A stretch of DNA of 64,000 nucleotides from Streptomyces toyocaensis (lineage in GTDB: Bacteria > Actinomycetota > Actinomycetes > Streptomycetales > Streptomycetaceae): the NCBI RefSeq assembly GCF_000725125.1, contig NZ_JFCB01000014.1, positions 1 to 64,000 on the forward strand, read 5' to 3'. Positions 8,725 through 18,078 of this stretch are shown one piece after another. The translations under genes and the position numbers were made by a program. The notes under the pieces were generated by a model. It ran no database searches and was not told the origin of the DNA. It was given only the letters and a program-made list of their open reading frames with translations. The number at the start of each line of letters is the position of its first letter. The stretch's first letter is position 1.

Positions 8725-9606
8725 TCAGTCCGGGTGGCGTACCGGGCAGCCCCGCAGTCCCGGCACGGGGCTGGTCCCCAGGTCCGCCAGCCGGTAGCCG
8801 TCCGGGTAGCTCTTGATCTGCCGGTTCTGCCGGGCGAAGTGCGGGGCCCGGCGGGGCGGCAGCAGCCGGACGGCACGGCCCCGCAGCCGTACCGCGCGGC
8901 GCACCCACGCGCGGGTGGCCTCGCTGGGCGGGGGGTAGCGGAAGGCACGCAGGAGGGGTTCGTCGAGCAGGGCGAGCGTGGTGGTGCGCAGCAGGGGGGC
9001 GAGCGGGCGCGGGTACCAGGAGGTCATGAGGTCGAGGGTGGCGTCCGAGACCCGCCGGGCCTCCTCGTCCCAGCCGAAGTGAGCCTCCTCGTAGGCGTCC
9101 ATGCGGCTTTCGAACTCCTCGTAGGTCCGGGGGACGTCCTTGATGCCCATGTACCGGCCGAGGGTTCGGTAGTGGACGGCACTGGCGACGATCTCGTGCC
9201 GCGAGAGCCTGCGCCATCCGTAGGCGTCGATCCACCTCCTGGGCATCACCACGAACGTGCACAGGACGTACCGCATGTCGTCGTCGGGAATGTCGTAGGC
9301 GTGGTGCATCCGGTTGATGCGGCGGATCGCGGTCCGGCCCCGCGTGCTGCCGAACCCGTGCTCGACGACGGCGTCCAGGAGCAGCGAGGTGTCGTCGTAG
9401 CGTTTCTGGGGCCGGTCGGTGAGTTCCGCCGTCGCGGCGAGCAGGCGGCCGATGCCGGGCACGGCGTAGGTGCGGTAGAGGGCCAGTTCCAGGGACCGGG
9501 TGAAGTCCCAGGGGAACTCGTACGCCACGCTGAGCCGGTGGATCTCCGTTGCCTCCCGGTAGGGGTCCATCCGCCGGATCCGTTCCAGCCGTTCGTAGCG
9601 TCGCAC
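8725..9606 (-). CDS. MpaB-family oxygenase (DUF2236)
   Basis: A 293-residue all-helical protein of the latex-clearing/MpaB oxygenase family, many members of which bind heme b and oxidise organic substrates. Family features seen: INRMHHAYDIPDDDMRYVLC, the following helix MPRRWIDAYGWR, and the HYRTLGRYMGI region, which carry the conserved His and Arg residues expected around the cofactor. The GTG start at 9606 follows AAGGGGGCGG. No signal peptide is seen, so it is probably cytoplasmic. The substrate is unknown. Confidence 0.8.
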   Translation of the reverse strand: MRRYERLERIRRMDPYREATEIHRLSVAYEFPWDFTRSLELALYRTYAVPGIGRLLAATAELTDRPQKRYDDTSLLLDAVVEHGFGSTRGRTAIRRINRMHHAYDIPDDDMRYVLCTFVVMPRRWIDAYGWRRLSRHEIVASAVHYRTLGRYMGIKDVPRTYEEFESRMDAYEEAHFGWDEEARRVSDATLDLMTSWYPRPLAPLLRTTTLALLDEPLLRAFRYPPPSEATRAWVRRAVRLRGRAVRLLPPRRAPHFARQNRQIKSYPDGYRLADLGTSPVPGLRGCPVRHPD

Positions 9607-9694
9607 CGTGCCGCCCCCTTCTGCCGCCGACGCCGCAACTCTACGTTGGGCAGCGGGGGACGCACGGTCGGTGAGGGCAATCGGGCAGGGGAAG

Positions 9695-10000
9695 GTGAGC
9701 CGCGTGTGGCGATGGGTTCGTGAGATCGGGAGCAGAGCGCTCGGCGGCCTGCGGCCGGAGGAGCCGGCCAGGCGGGCGGAACGTCCGCACAACCTGTTCG
9801 AAGCCGCCGCGGCCTATGTCTCGGCCTGCGCGGAGGACGATCAGGAACGGATCGACGAGGCGGCCGGCTGGGTGTCGCCGGAAGCGCTGTCGTTCGGGGT
9901 GAACGAGCTGGCGTGCCGTGCGGTCGTCGCGCTCGCGCGGGAGCGGGACGAGTCCCCGGGGACGGTCGCGCGGGCGCTGCTGGGGCTCCCGGCCGCCTGA
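9695..10000 (+). CDS. Conserved small hypothetical protein
   Basis: About 101 residues with a basic, tryptophan-containing N terminus (SRVWRWVREIGSRALGG) followed by a helical acidic part (NLFEAAAAYVSACAEDDQERIDEAAGW). I do not recognise a named family. The GTG at 9695 is chosen because AGGGGAAGG precedes it; a second GTG three codons later is possible. It starts about 90 bp from the divergent MpaB-type gene. Coding potential is good by codon bias. Confidence 0.6.
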   Translation: MSRVWRWVREIGSRALGGLRPEEPARRAERPHNLFEAAAAYVSACAEDDQERIDEAAGWVSPEALSFGVNELACRAVVALARERDESPGTVARALLGLPAA

Positions 10001-10136
10001 GACGCCCGCCGGTGCGTGGTCGATTCGCCCCGTCCGGCCGGAAACCTGCAGCTCCGGACGCGGCTGCGGGTCGTGACAAGGGGCTCGGGGTCGGCATAGG
10101 GTGCGCGCCGATGGACGAACCGATGGGGAGGCTGGG

Positions 10137-11036
10137 ATGGCCGGGACGGACGAGGAAGCCGTCGCCGCCGTGGACGACGCGCTCTATGTGCTGACGGCGG
10201 CGCTGCTGACGCCCGCGAAGTTCCCGAGCGTGCTGGGCGACGACTATCCGGAGGCGTGCGCGGCACTCGGCCTTCCGCCCGTGGCCGACGGGTACGGGCT
10301 GGTACTCGGCCAGGACGGCTCAGGCGCCCGGTGGACCGTGGTCGTCGACGACGTCTCCCTGGTCGCCGTCGCGATCGCGTCCTGGGACTGCGGCATGGAG
10401 CACGACCTGTCGCCGGACGAGCGCACGGTCGTCACCGCGCTGCCCGGCTGGCCCCTGGCGGTGGCCGTGGCGGCGCCGAACGTGCCCGCGCCCCACGATC
10501 CCGGCCCCGACGTCGCGGACGGGCCCGCGCTGACGCCGCCGGATGCCGACGTCTGGGGGCCGGCCCAGCGCCGGCTGGGTGCCGACGAGATCGCGCTGCA
10601 GTGGGCCGTCTGGCGGGAACAGGTCGACGACACGGCGTTCCAGGTGCCGGGCGGCGCCTCGGCGGAGGCAGCCGGAGGCGCCGACGGCTCCACGGAGGAC
10701 GGCCGGAAGGGCGTCGGCCCCGACCGGACGGACCGGAACGGCGACGGCCGGGACGTGCCGTCGGGCGGTCACAGCGGGATCCGGCGGGTCCTGGCGGAGG
10801 CACGCGCCTACGTCGACTCGCCGCCGCCGCTCGGCCGGGTCCGCTCGTCCTTCGCGCCGGGTGGCGCGCGCACGCTGCGCGCCGACGGGCCCGGCTGGTC
10901 CCTGGTGGCCAGGACCGACGACATCGCCTTCGTCCTGCTCGACGAGGAACCCGGCGAGGTCCTCCCGGTGGGCCGGGGGCCGGAGCTGCCGGGTCTGCTC
11001 GAAGCGCTCGACCAGATGGCCGTACGACCGCTCTGA
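10137..11036 (+). CDS. Hypothetical protein with two ordered regions and a low-complexity linker
   Basis: A 299-residue soluble protein. The N-terminal part (to about residue 160) and the C-terminal part (from about residue 205) look ordered. The middle, rich in Gly, Asp, Arg and Thr, looks like a flexible linker. The ATG follows GGGGAGGCTGGG. I recognise no family, catalytic motif, membrane segment or signal peptide. It is downstream of the small gene at 9695 on the same strand. Confidence 0.7.
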   Translation: MAGTDEEAVAAVDDALYVLTAALLTPAKFPSVLGDDYPEACAALGLPPVADGYGLVLGQDGSGARWTVVVDDVSLVAVAIASWDCGMEHDLSPDERTVVTALPGWPLAVAVAAPNVPAPHDPGPDVADGPALTPPDADVWGPAQRRLGADEIALQWAVWREQVDDTAFQVPGGASAEAAGGADGSTEDGRKGVGPDRTDRNGDGRDVPSGGHSGIRRVLAEARAYVDSPPPLGRVRSSFAPGGARTLRADGPGWSLVARTDDIAFVLLDEEPGEVLPVGRGPELPGLLEALDQMAVRPL

Positions 11037-11219
11037 GCAGGCGCGGCCTTCCGCGGTGGCCTGGGTGAGGGACGTTAGCGTGTGCTGCGACCCCACGTGC
11101 GGGCGCCGTTCCGTATGGCGCCAACCCATCGATGACGGCAAGGTCGGGCCCTCACCATGGGGCAGTTCTGTGATCAGCTCTCTGCCCGATGTCCGCTGCC
11201 CGTCCTTTCGGAGGCCGTC

Positions 11220-12602
11220 ATGCGCCCCTCCCGTGGCGTTCCCTTGCTCGCCGCCGTCCTCGCCGTCGCCACCCTCTCCGCTCCGACTCCGGCCGGTGCG
11301 GCCGGGGACGCCCACTGCGCACGCCAGGATCGGGTGCGGGTGCCCGGCGCGGCGCATCAGCGCAGTGCCTGTCTCGCCGACCTGACCACCACGGGGCTGG
11401 CCGGCACCCCGTACACCGACATGGCCGACCAGGCCGGACTGACCGCGGCGGCCACCCGGTCGCCGTCCGGTGTGCCGGGGGTGCAGATCGACGGCTACTT
11501 CCCCGACTCCTCCCGGTTCAACGACACCCATGGCTGGGCCCACGACGCGCAGTTCGTGATCCGGCTGCCCGACCGCTGGAACGGCGGGCTGGTCGTCACC
11601 GGCGCGCCCGGCACCCGCAAGCAGTACGCGACCGACAAGGCGATCTCCGACCAGGTGCTGGCGCAGGGATACGCCTACGCGGCGACCGACAAGGGCAACA
11701 ACGGTGTCGACTTCTACCGCGACGGGAAGCGGCCCGGTGACGCCGTCGCCGAGTGGAACGCGCGGACCACGCAGCTCACCCGGGCCGCCCGGCGCGCGGT
11801 GGCCCAGCGCTACGGGCACGCCCCGCGCCGCACGTACATGACCGGGGTCTCCAACGGCGGTTATCTGACGCGCTGGCAGTTGGAGAACCACCCGGAGCTC
11901 TACGACGGAGGGGTGGACTGGGAGGGCACCCTGTGGGCCGGCGAGGGCCGCCATCCGCTGCACTCCCTGCCCGTGGCAGTGGCCAGGTCGTACGGCGCGG
12001 CAACCGACGAGGACATGTACGCGGCGGGCTTCGCACGCGGGTCCGAGTTCCTGTGGCCCTACCACGAGAGGGCCTACTGGGGAGTCACCCAGAAGATCTA
12101 CCGCGCGGAGTTCGACCCGGCCTACGACCCCGACTGCCCGGGTCCCTCCGCGGGATCGACGGTGGAGCGGATCCTGGCGCCGTGCCCCTCCGACGCCGCC
12201 TACGACTACGCCTCCCGTCCGGCGTCCGTGCACCGTGCCGTGGACCGGGTGGCGCTCACCGGGCGGATCGGCCGGCCGATGATCACCCTGCACGGCGATC
12301 TGGACGCGCTGCTGCCCAAGGCCGTCGACTCCGACGTGTACGCCGCGATGATCGAGTCGAACGGGCGTGGGCGCCTGCACCGCTACTACACGGTGCAGGA
12401 CGGCACGCACGTCGACGGCCTGTACGACACCCATCCGGACCGGCTGCGGCCGATCCTGCCCTGCTACCGCTCGGCGTTCGACGCTCTGGTCGCCTGGGTG
12501 GAGCGCGGGGTCACGCCGCCCGCGGACCGGACCATCGGCAGGCCCGCGGACGGCGACGTGGTCGGCTCCTGCGCCCTGGGGGACGGCGGAGGGAGGCGGT
12601 AG
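11220..12602 (+). CDS. Secreted alpha/beta hydrolase, tannase/feruloyl esterase or hydroxybutyrate-oligomer hydrolase type
   Basis: A 460-residue exported esterase. The N terminus is a signal peptide (basic MRPSR, hydrophobic core LLAAVLAVATL, likely cleavage after AGA). The nucleophile elbow is GVSNGGY with catalytic Ser; likely Asp and His are in HGDLDALLP and QDGTHVDG. The size and extra cap region fit the tannase/feruloyl esterase and 3-hydroxybutyrate oligomer hydrolase group. The actual ester is not predictable. The ATG follows CGGAGGCCGTC. It is convergent with the small membrane protein gene, with only 7 bases between stops. Confidence 0.82.
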   Translation: MRPSRGVPLLAAVLAVATLSAPTPAGAAGDAHCARQDRVRVPGAAHQRSACLADLTTTGLAGTPYTDMADQAGLTAAATRSPSGVPGVQIDGYFPDSSRFNDTHGWAHDAQFVIRLPDRWNGGLVVTGAPGTRKQYATDKAISDQVLAQGYAYAATDKGNNGVDFYRDGKRPGDAVAEWNARTTQLTRAARRAVAQRYGHAPRRTYMTGVSNGGYLTRWQLENHPELYDGGVDWEGTLWAGEGRHPLHSLPVAVARSYGAATDEDMYAAGFARGSEFLWPYHERAYWGVTQKIYRAEFDPAYDPDCPGPSAGSTVERILAPCPSDAAYDYASRPASVHRAVDRVALTGRIGRPMITLHGDLDALLPKAVDSDVYAAMIESNGRGRLHRYYTVQDGTHVDGLYDTHPDRLRPILPCYRSAFDALVAWVERGVTPPADRTIGRPADGDVVGSCALGDGGGRR

Positions 12603-12609
12603 CGCCGCC

Positions 12610-12792
12610 TCAGCGGCCCAGCTCCTTGCGCGAGACGCGGCGCAGCCTGCGCCGCTGTGCGGGGTCCAGGGCGAGGTACGCGGCGGCCGGGACTCCCAGG
12701 ATTATCAGAAGGGCGGCCCACCAGGGCAGCCAGATGAGCAGGATGAGTCCGGCCGCCACACCTCCCGCGGCGATCTTGGCGTTGTTCGACAT
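12610..12792 (-). CDS. Small membrane protein, 60 residues
   Basis: A 60-residue protein with a hydrophobic hairpin (two membrane segments around AAGLILLIWLPWW and ALLIILGVPAAAYLAL) and a very basic C-terminal tail (RRRLRRVSRKELGR), predicted inside the cell by the positive-inside rule. The ATG follows AAGGAGG at ideal distance. I do not know its function. Confidence 0.75.
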   Translation of the reverse strand: MSNNAKIAAGGVAAGLILLIWLPWWAALLIILGVPAAAYLALDPAQRRRLRRVSRKELGR

Positions 12793-13063
12793 GAGTGTCG
12801 CCTCCTTCGCGGCCACTGCCGCTCTCTGTTGTGAGAACGGGCCCGCGCTGCCGGCGGTTCCGGACCGCGACCCCGAGTCGTCCCTGAGGTGCGCCCCCTA
12901 GGGTCTCCGGGACCCTCCCGGGCGCCCCACGGCGGCCGGCCCTCGGCACCCCCCTGGTGACGCGGCTCACAGTCCAGGCATACCCGGTCGCACCGTCCGT
13001 GCTGTACCCTCGGCGACTCCGGTTCCACTAGTCAAATTTGAGGACCTCGCCATCGCTGCGCAG

Positions 13064-15919
13064 ATGACTCCCCCGGCCTCGGCCTCCGTGCCCTTCGCAC
13101 CGGCCCGCTGTCCTGCCGTCTTCGTCCCCGGTGATCCCGCCCGCACCGGACGCGTCGCCTTCTGGCGGCCCGACGGCTCCGCTCCCCCGCCCACGGGCGC
13201 CGCGCCGGCCGAGCACCTGACCGTCGTCGTGCCCGGCGACGGCGGCGTCGAGAGGGTACGCGTCCCCGCCACCCTGCTGCCCGTGGACGCCGCGCTCCCG
13301 GTCCTCACGCGGGCGCGCGCCGCCGGTGAGGGGCACCGGGCCACCGTGTTCTGGGGCGCCGCTGCCGTGCACGCCCTGCATCTGGTGGCGCGCGGGCTGC
13401 TGCTGCCGGGCCTGTCCCCCGCCGGCCACGACGCCTGGCGCGCCGGCCCGCTGGACGCGGAGGACGTCGAGGCGATCCGCCGGCTCGCGGCCGCGATGCC
13501 GCCCGAGGCGCACGCCGTGCCGCTGGACGCCACCGGGGCGCCGCGTCTGCCCGAACCCGAGGCGCTGCTGCGCGCCTTCCTCGACGCCGTCGCCGACACC
13601 CTCCCCCGCTCCCCCGCCGCCCGCCTCGTGACGGGCACCGCGGCCTTCGCGGTGCCCCGGCCGCAGCGGCTGCCCGGACTGCGCGCCTGGGCCGCGGACA
13701 TCGCCGCCGGCCACGACGCGGGCGTGCGGCTGTCGTTGCGCGTCGAGGTCCGCGGGCTCACGGACACGGGGGACGACGGCGCGGACGTGTCGTTCCGTGC
13801 CGTCCTGCAGATGCACGGCGTGAGCGATCCCGCCCTCGTCGCGGACGCCGCCGACGTGTGGTCCGGGACCTCGGACGCGGGCTTCGGTTCCCGTGCGCGG
13901 ATGGACGCCCTGCTCGCGCTGCGCCGCGCGGCACGCGCCTGGGCACCGCTCTCGCCCCTGCTGTCGGCGACGGTGCCGGACGCGGTCGAACTCGCGGAGG
14001 AGGAGATCACCGGGCTCCTCGGCGAGGGCGGCCGGGCGCTGGCCGGTGCGGGCGTCGACGTGCACTGGCCCAGGGACCTGGTCCGCGAACTCACCACCCG
14101 CGCGGAGATCGGTCCCGCCGGCACCGGAGCGGCACCCGGGAGGAGCGGCCCCGCGGAGGGGCCGTCGTTCCTGTCCGCCGACGCGCTGCTCGCCTTCGAC
14201 TGGGGGTTCGCCCTGGGCGACCGCCGCCTCACGCGCGAGGAGCTGGACCGGCTGGCCGAGCTGAACCGGCCGCTCGTACGGCTGCGCGACCAGTGGGTCC
14301 TGGTCGACCCCGGGGAACTGGCCCGGGCCCGCGCACGCCAGGACCACAAGATCACGCCCGTCGACGCGCTCGGCGCGGCGCTGACGGGCTCGGTGGAGGC
14401 CGACGGCCACCGGATCGAGGTGCGGCCCACCGGGTGGCTGGCGGCCCTGCGGGACCGGCTCGCGCACCCCGAGGCGCAGGAGCCCGTCGAGCAGCCCGCC
14501 GCGCTCGCCGCCACCCTCCGGGACTACCAGCGGCGCGGCCTGAACTGGCTGGCCCGGATGACCTCACTGGGCCTGGGCTGCTGTCTCGCCGACGACATGG
14601 GCCTGGGCAAGACCGTCACCCTGATCGCGCTGCACCTGCACCGCCAGACCGATCCGGCGGCCGCTGGACCCACCCTCGTGGTCTGCCCGACCTCGCTGAT
14701 GGGCAACTGGCAGCGGGAGATCGAGCGGTTCGCGCCCGGCACTCCGGTGCGCCGCTTCCACGGTGCCCGACGGGCGCTGGACGGCCTCGCCGACGGCGAG
14801 TTCGTGCTCACCACGTACGGCACCATGCGGCTGGACGCCGGCCGGCTCGCCGGGGTCGGGTGGGGCATGGTCGTCGCCGACGAGGCGCAGCACGTGAAGA
14901 ACCCCTACTCCTCGACGGCCCGGCAGCTGCGTTCCATCGGCGCACGCGCGCGCGTAGCACTCACCGGCACTCCGGTGGAGAACAACCTGTCCGAACTGTG
15001 GGCGATCCTCGACTGGACGACCCCCGGTCTGCTGGGCCGGCTCGGCACCTTCCGCGCGCGGTACGCGGACGCGGTCGAGGGCGGACGTGACCCGGCCGCC
15101 GCGGAGCGGCTGGCCCGGCTGGTACGGCCGTTCCTGCTGCGCCGCCGCAAGTCGGACCCGGGGATCGCGCCCGAGCTGCCGCCGAAGACGGAGACGGATC
15201 ACGCCGTGTCGCTCACCCAGGAGCAGACGGCCCTGTACGAGGCCGTGGTGCGCGAGGCGCTGGCCGAGATCTCCGGCGCCGACAGCATGACGCGGCGCGG
15301 CATGATCGTGAAGCTCCTGACCGGCCTGAAGCAGATCTGCAACCACCCGGCGCAGTTCCTCAAGGAGGAGCGGCCGGTGGTCGCCGGCCGGTCCGGGAAG
15401 CTGGAGCTGCTGGACGAACTCCTCGGCACCGTCCTCGCCGAGGGGACCGGTGTCCTGGTGTTCACGCAGTACGTACGGATGGCCCGGCTGCTGGAGCGGC
15501 ATCTGGCGGCGCGGGGGGTACCGACGCAGTTCCTGCACGGCGGTACACCGGTCGCCGAACGCGAGGCGATGGTCCGCCGCTTCCAGGACGGCGGGGTTCC
15601 CGTGTTCCTGCTGTCTCTGAAGGCGGCGGGCACCGGGCTGAACCTCACCCGCGCGGAGCACGTCGTGCACTACGACCGCTGGTGGAACCCCGCCGTCGAG
15701 GCGCAGGCGACGGACCGCGCGTACCGCATCGGGCAGACCCGGCCCGTGCAGGTGCACCGGATCGTCGCCGAGGGGACCGTCGAGGACCGCATCGCCGAAC
15801 TGCTGGCGCGCAAGAGGGAGCTGGCCGACGCGGTGCTCGGCGGCGGCGAGGCGGCGCTCACCGAACTGACGGACGCCGAGCTGGCGGATCTGGTCGAACT
15901 GCGGGGGGAGCCGCGATGA
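13064..15919 (+). CDS. SNF2/Rad54-family DEAD/DEAH-box helicase
   Basis: A 951-residue SWI2/SNF2 ATPase. An N-terminal region of about 450 residues precedes the two RecA lobes. Motif I is DDMGLGKT, motif II DEAQ, motif III LTGTPVENN; the C-terminal lobe has VFTQYV, LKAAGTGLNLT and the SNF2-specific QATDRAYRIGQ. Such enzymes translocate on double-stranded DNA and remodel protein-DNA complexes or take part in repair. ATG 13064 is the first in-frame ATG; GAGGA lies about 20 bases upstream, so the start is somewhat uncertain. The stop overlaps the start of the SWIM protein (ATGA at 15916), implying translational coupling. Confidence 0.92.
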   Translation: MTPPASASVPFAPARCPAVFVPGDPARTGRVAFWRPDGSAPPPTGAAPAEHLTVVVPGDGGVERVRVPATLLPVDAALPVLTRARAAGEGHRATVFWGAAAVHALHLVARGLLLPGLSPAGHDAWRAGPLDAEDVEAIRRLAAAMPPEAHAVPLDATGAPRLPEPEALLRAFLDAVADTLPRSPAARLVTGTAAFAVPRPQRLPGLRAWAADIAAGHDAGVRLSLRVEVRGLTDTGDDGADVSFRAVLQMHGVSDPALVADAADVWSGTSDAGFGSRARMDALLALRRAARAWAPLSPLLSATVPDAVELAEEEITGLLGEGGRALAGAGVDVHWPRDLVRELTTRAEIGPAGTGAAPGRSGPAEGPSFLSADALLAFDWGFALGDRRLTREELDRLAELNRPLVRLRDQWVLVDPGELARARARQDHKITPVDALGAALTGSVEADGHRIEVRPTGWLAALRDRLAHPEAQEPVEQPAALAATLRDYQRRGLNWLARMTSLGLGCCLADDMGLGKTVTLIALHLHRQTDPAAAGPTLVVCPTSLMGNWQREIERFAPGTPVRRFHGARRALDGLADGEFVLTTYGTMRLDAGRLAGVGWGMVVADEAQHVKNPYSSTARQLRSIGARARVALTGTPVENNLSELWAILDWTTPGLLGRLGTFRARYADAVEGGRDPAAAERLARLVRPFLLRRRKSDPGIAPELPPKTETDHAVSLTQEQTALYEAVVREALAEISGADSMTRRGMIVKLLTGLKQICNHPAQFLKEERPVVAGRSGKLELLDELLGTVLAEGTGVLVFTQYVRMARLLERHLAARGVPTQFLHGGTPVAEREAMVRRFQDGGVPVFLLSLKAAGTGLNLTRAEHVVHYDRWWNPAVEAQATDRAYRIGQTRPVQVHRIVAEGTVEDRIAELLARKRELADAVLGGGEAALTELTDAELADLVELRGEPR

Positions 15920-17178
15920 ACGCGTACGACACCGGGGCCGGCACGGAACGCACCTTCGCCGCGCTGCCGCCCGCACGGGGCCGGGGTTTCGCGCAGACCT
16001 GGTGGGGGCGGGCCTGGCTGACCGCGCTGGAGGGCACGGCACTGGACTCCGGGCAGCTCAAGGCGGGCCGCAGGCTCGCCCGTGCGGGCGCGGTCGGTGC
16101 GGTGTCCGTACGGCCCGGCCGCGTCACGGCGGTCGTCCAGGACCCGGACCGCACGACGCACCGCGCGGACGTCCTGCTGCAGGAGCTCTCCGGGGAGCAG
16201 TGGGACCGGTTCCTGGACATGACCGCCGAGCGCGCCGGTCATGTCGCGGCGCTGCTCGACCGGGAGATGCCCACCCATCTGGTCGAGGACGCGGAGCTGG
16301 CCGGCGTCGAACTGCTGCCGGGGCTCGGGGACCTGGAGCCGGAGTGCGACTGCGGTGCCTGGGACCACTGCGGTCACACGGCGGCACTCTGCTACCAGCT
16401 GGCCCGGCTGCTGGACCAGGACCCGTTCGTCCTGCTGCTGCTGCGGGGCCGGGGTGAGCGGGCCCTGCTCGACGCACTGCAGTCGCGCGGCGACGCCTCC
16501 GCGGGGCGGCCCGCACCAGGTCCGGGGGGCGTGGACGCGGCCGAGGCGTACGCGGCCGGGGACATCCTGCCGTCGCTGCCCGGCCCTCCCTCGCTCCCCG
16601 CGGGGCCGGGGGTGCCGCCGTCGCTCGACACGGAGGCCGCCCCGGCGGCCGGTGTCGACCCGCCCGCGCTGGAGTTCCTGGCGGCGCGGACCGCCGCACG
16701 GGCCCACCGTCTGCTGGAGGAGGCGCTGCGGGGAGAGCCCGACGCGCATGCCGTGGAGCCGTCGGTGGCGTGGGACGCGGTGCGGCTGGCCGCCGGTGAG
16801 CCCGACCCCGCGGTGACGGCCCGGCTCGCCGAGGGGTCCGGCCGGGGCCGGGAGGGACTGGCCGTGGCGGTGCGGGCCTGGCGGCAGGGCGGCAGGGCGG
16901 CACTGTCCGTGCTCGACGAGGAGTGGACGGTGCGGGGCGACGCCCTCGCACGCGCGCGTGCCGCCCTGGCAACGGCCTGGGAGGAGGACGAACGGCCGGC
17001 TCTGCGGGCCCGGGCCAACCACTGGACGGCCGTCGGCGCACCGCTGCAGCTGCGGCTGAGCCGCGACGGCCGCTGGTGGCCGTACCGCAGGGAACGCGGC
17101 CGCTGGGTCCCGGCGGGGGATCCCGCGCGTGACCCGGCGACCGCCCTCGCCTCGGCGGAGGCCGCCGCCGGGGCGTGA
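15916..17178 (+). CDS. SWIM zinc-finger protein coupled to the SNF2 helicase
   Basis: A 420-residue protein. The SWIM motif is at about residues 138-151 (CDCGAWDHCGHTAALCYQ: CxC followed by CxH). An N-terminal domain starts RGFAQTWWGRAWL. The Ala/Pro/Gly-rich middle is a linker, and the C-terminal region is helical. SWIM domains bind nucleic acid or protein and are often found with SNF2 ATPases. The ATGA overlap with the helicase supports a joint complex. The biochemical role is unproven. Confidence 0.88.
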   Translation: MNAYDTGAGTERTFAALPPARGRGFAQTWWGRAWLTALEGTALDSGQLKAGRRLARAGAVGAVSVRPGRVTAVVQDPDRTTHRADVLLQELSGEQWDRFLDMTAERAGHVAALLDREMPTHLVEDAELAGVELLPGLGDLEPECDCGAWDHCGHTAALCYQLARLLDQDPFVLLLLRGRGERALLDALQSRGDASAGRPAPGPGGVDAAEAYAAGDILPSLPGPPSLPAGPGVPPSLDTEAAPAAGVDPPALEFLAARTAARAHRLLEEALRGEPDAHAVEPSVAWDAVRLAAGEPDPAVTARLAEGSGRGREGLAVAVRAWRQGGRAALSVLDEEWTVRGDALARARAALATAWEEDERPALRARANHWTAVGAPLQLRLSRDGRWWPYRRERGRWVPAGDPARDPATALASAEAAAGA

Positions 17179-17198
17179 CCGCGTGTCGCGCCGGCCCG

Positions 17199-17666
17199 TC
17201 AGGGCACGTCGGCGTCCCCCAGGGACGGCAGGAGCGACTCGAGACCGCTCGGGAGGTTGCTGGGCACCCCGCTCGGCAGCTCGGTGGGCAAACCGGAGGG
17301 CAGCTCCGTCGGAAGGCCGGACGGCAGGTCGCTGGGCAGCCAGGAGGGGAGGCCCGGCGACGGTCCGGAAGGGCTGCCGGTGACCGTGCCGCTCTCGCCG
17401 GGCCGCTTGTCCGGCGAGTCGTCGTCCCCCGTGGCCAGGAGCACGATGAGGGAGACGGCCACGACCGCCACGATCACAGTGAGTAGGACGAGCAGGACCC
17501 TGCGTCCGCCGGGGCCGCGCCCCGGCCCGCCGCGGTCCCCGGGTGGCCGGGGCGGTGGCGCTGCCCCGTGGGAGGGCGGTCCGGAGCCGCCACCCGGGGG
17601 CGGTGTACGGTCCGGCGGGCCGGGCGGCTGCTGGGGCGGTACCGGTGGCATGGCCATACGCACCAT
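17199..17666 (-). CDS. Single-pass membrane protein with LPSGLPTE repeats
   Basis: A 155-residue protein: a Pro/Gly-rich cytoplasmic N-terminal part (PPVPPQQPPGPPDRTPPPGG), one membrane helix (VLLVLLTVIVAVVAVSLIVLL), then an extracytoplasmic tail with an eight-residue repeat of type LPSGLPTE present four times, spanning DNA 17232-17327. The start is the ATG after GAGGCGACG. No enzyme motif is seen. The layout suggests a surface-anchored spacer or wall-associated protein; this is inference. Confidence 0.7.
   Translation of the reverse strand: MVRMAMPPVPPQQPPGPPDRTPPPGGGSGPPSHGAAPPPRPPGDRGGPGRGPGGRRVLLVLLTVIVAVVAVSLIVLLATGDDDSPDKRPGESGTVTGSPSGPSPGLPSWLPSDLPSGLPTELPSGLPTELPSGVPSNLPSGLESLLPSLGDADVP
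17232..17327 (-). repeat. Four tandem 24-bp coding repeats (LPSGLPTE)
   Basis: Four in-frame 24-bp units encode LPSGLPTE, LPSGLPTE, LPSGVPSN and LPSGLESL at the C terminus of the membrane protein. Units diverge at third positions but keep the protein pattern, so selection appears to act on the peptide. Confidence 0.7.
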
Positions 17667-17880
17667 CGTCGCCTCGGACCCCGGGCGGGCGCGAGGACGC
17701 CGCCCGGATGTCGGGACGGACACGGGACAGCGACGTCGTGACTCCGGCGTACCCCCAATCGTGGGGCGGCGCGCCGGGACGGGCAGGCGGGGGCGGCCGT
17801 GGCGGACGGCGCGCCCGCGGGAGGCTCCCCGGCCGGTGCGCCGGTCGGCACGTGACGGTCACCGCGGGCGAGTGACGCTC

Positions 17881-17927
17881 CCGAGCGCCGCGCACGCGCG
17901 GGGGCTGCGACCGAGCGCCGCGCACGC
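17881..17927. repeat. 17-bp direct repeat, two copies
   Basis: CCGAGCGCCGCGCACGC occurs exactly at 17881-17897 and again at 17911-17927, start-to-start spacing 30 bp. It could be a protein-binding pair or a chance product of GC-rich sequence. Confidence 0.5.
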
Positions 17928-18022
17928 TCCTCCGCTCAAGGGCGGGCCGGGACGGGCCGGGACCGTGGGGCGGCCCTGCCCCGCGCACACGGAGCGCGGA
18001 CCGGTCGCCCGCCCACGCGCCG

Positions 18023-18064
18023 GGGCGCGGCCGTCCCGCCGCGCAGGCGGGGACGACCGCGCCC
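18023..18064 (-). terminator. xylA transcription terminator
   Basis: GGGCGCGG (18023-18030) and GTCCCGCC (18033-18040) pair with GGCGGGGAC (18046-18054) and CCGCGCCC (18057-18064), a long stem with small bulges and a five-base loop, just downstream of the xylA stop. Confidence 0.55.
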
Positions 18065-18078
18065 GAAGCGGCGGGGTG

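Larger units (their letters stand above)
17667..18078. other. Intergenic region between membrane protein and xylA
   Basis: No convincing gene: codon bias is not sustained in any frame. The region holds the promoter of the membrane protein gene, a 17-bp direct repeat at 17881-17897 and 17911-17927, and a large hairpin after xylA at 18023-18064. Confidence 0.5.
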
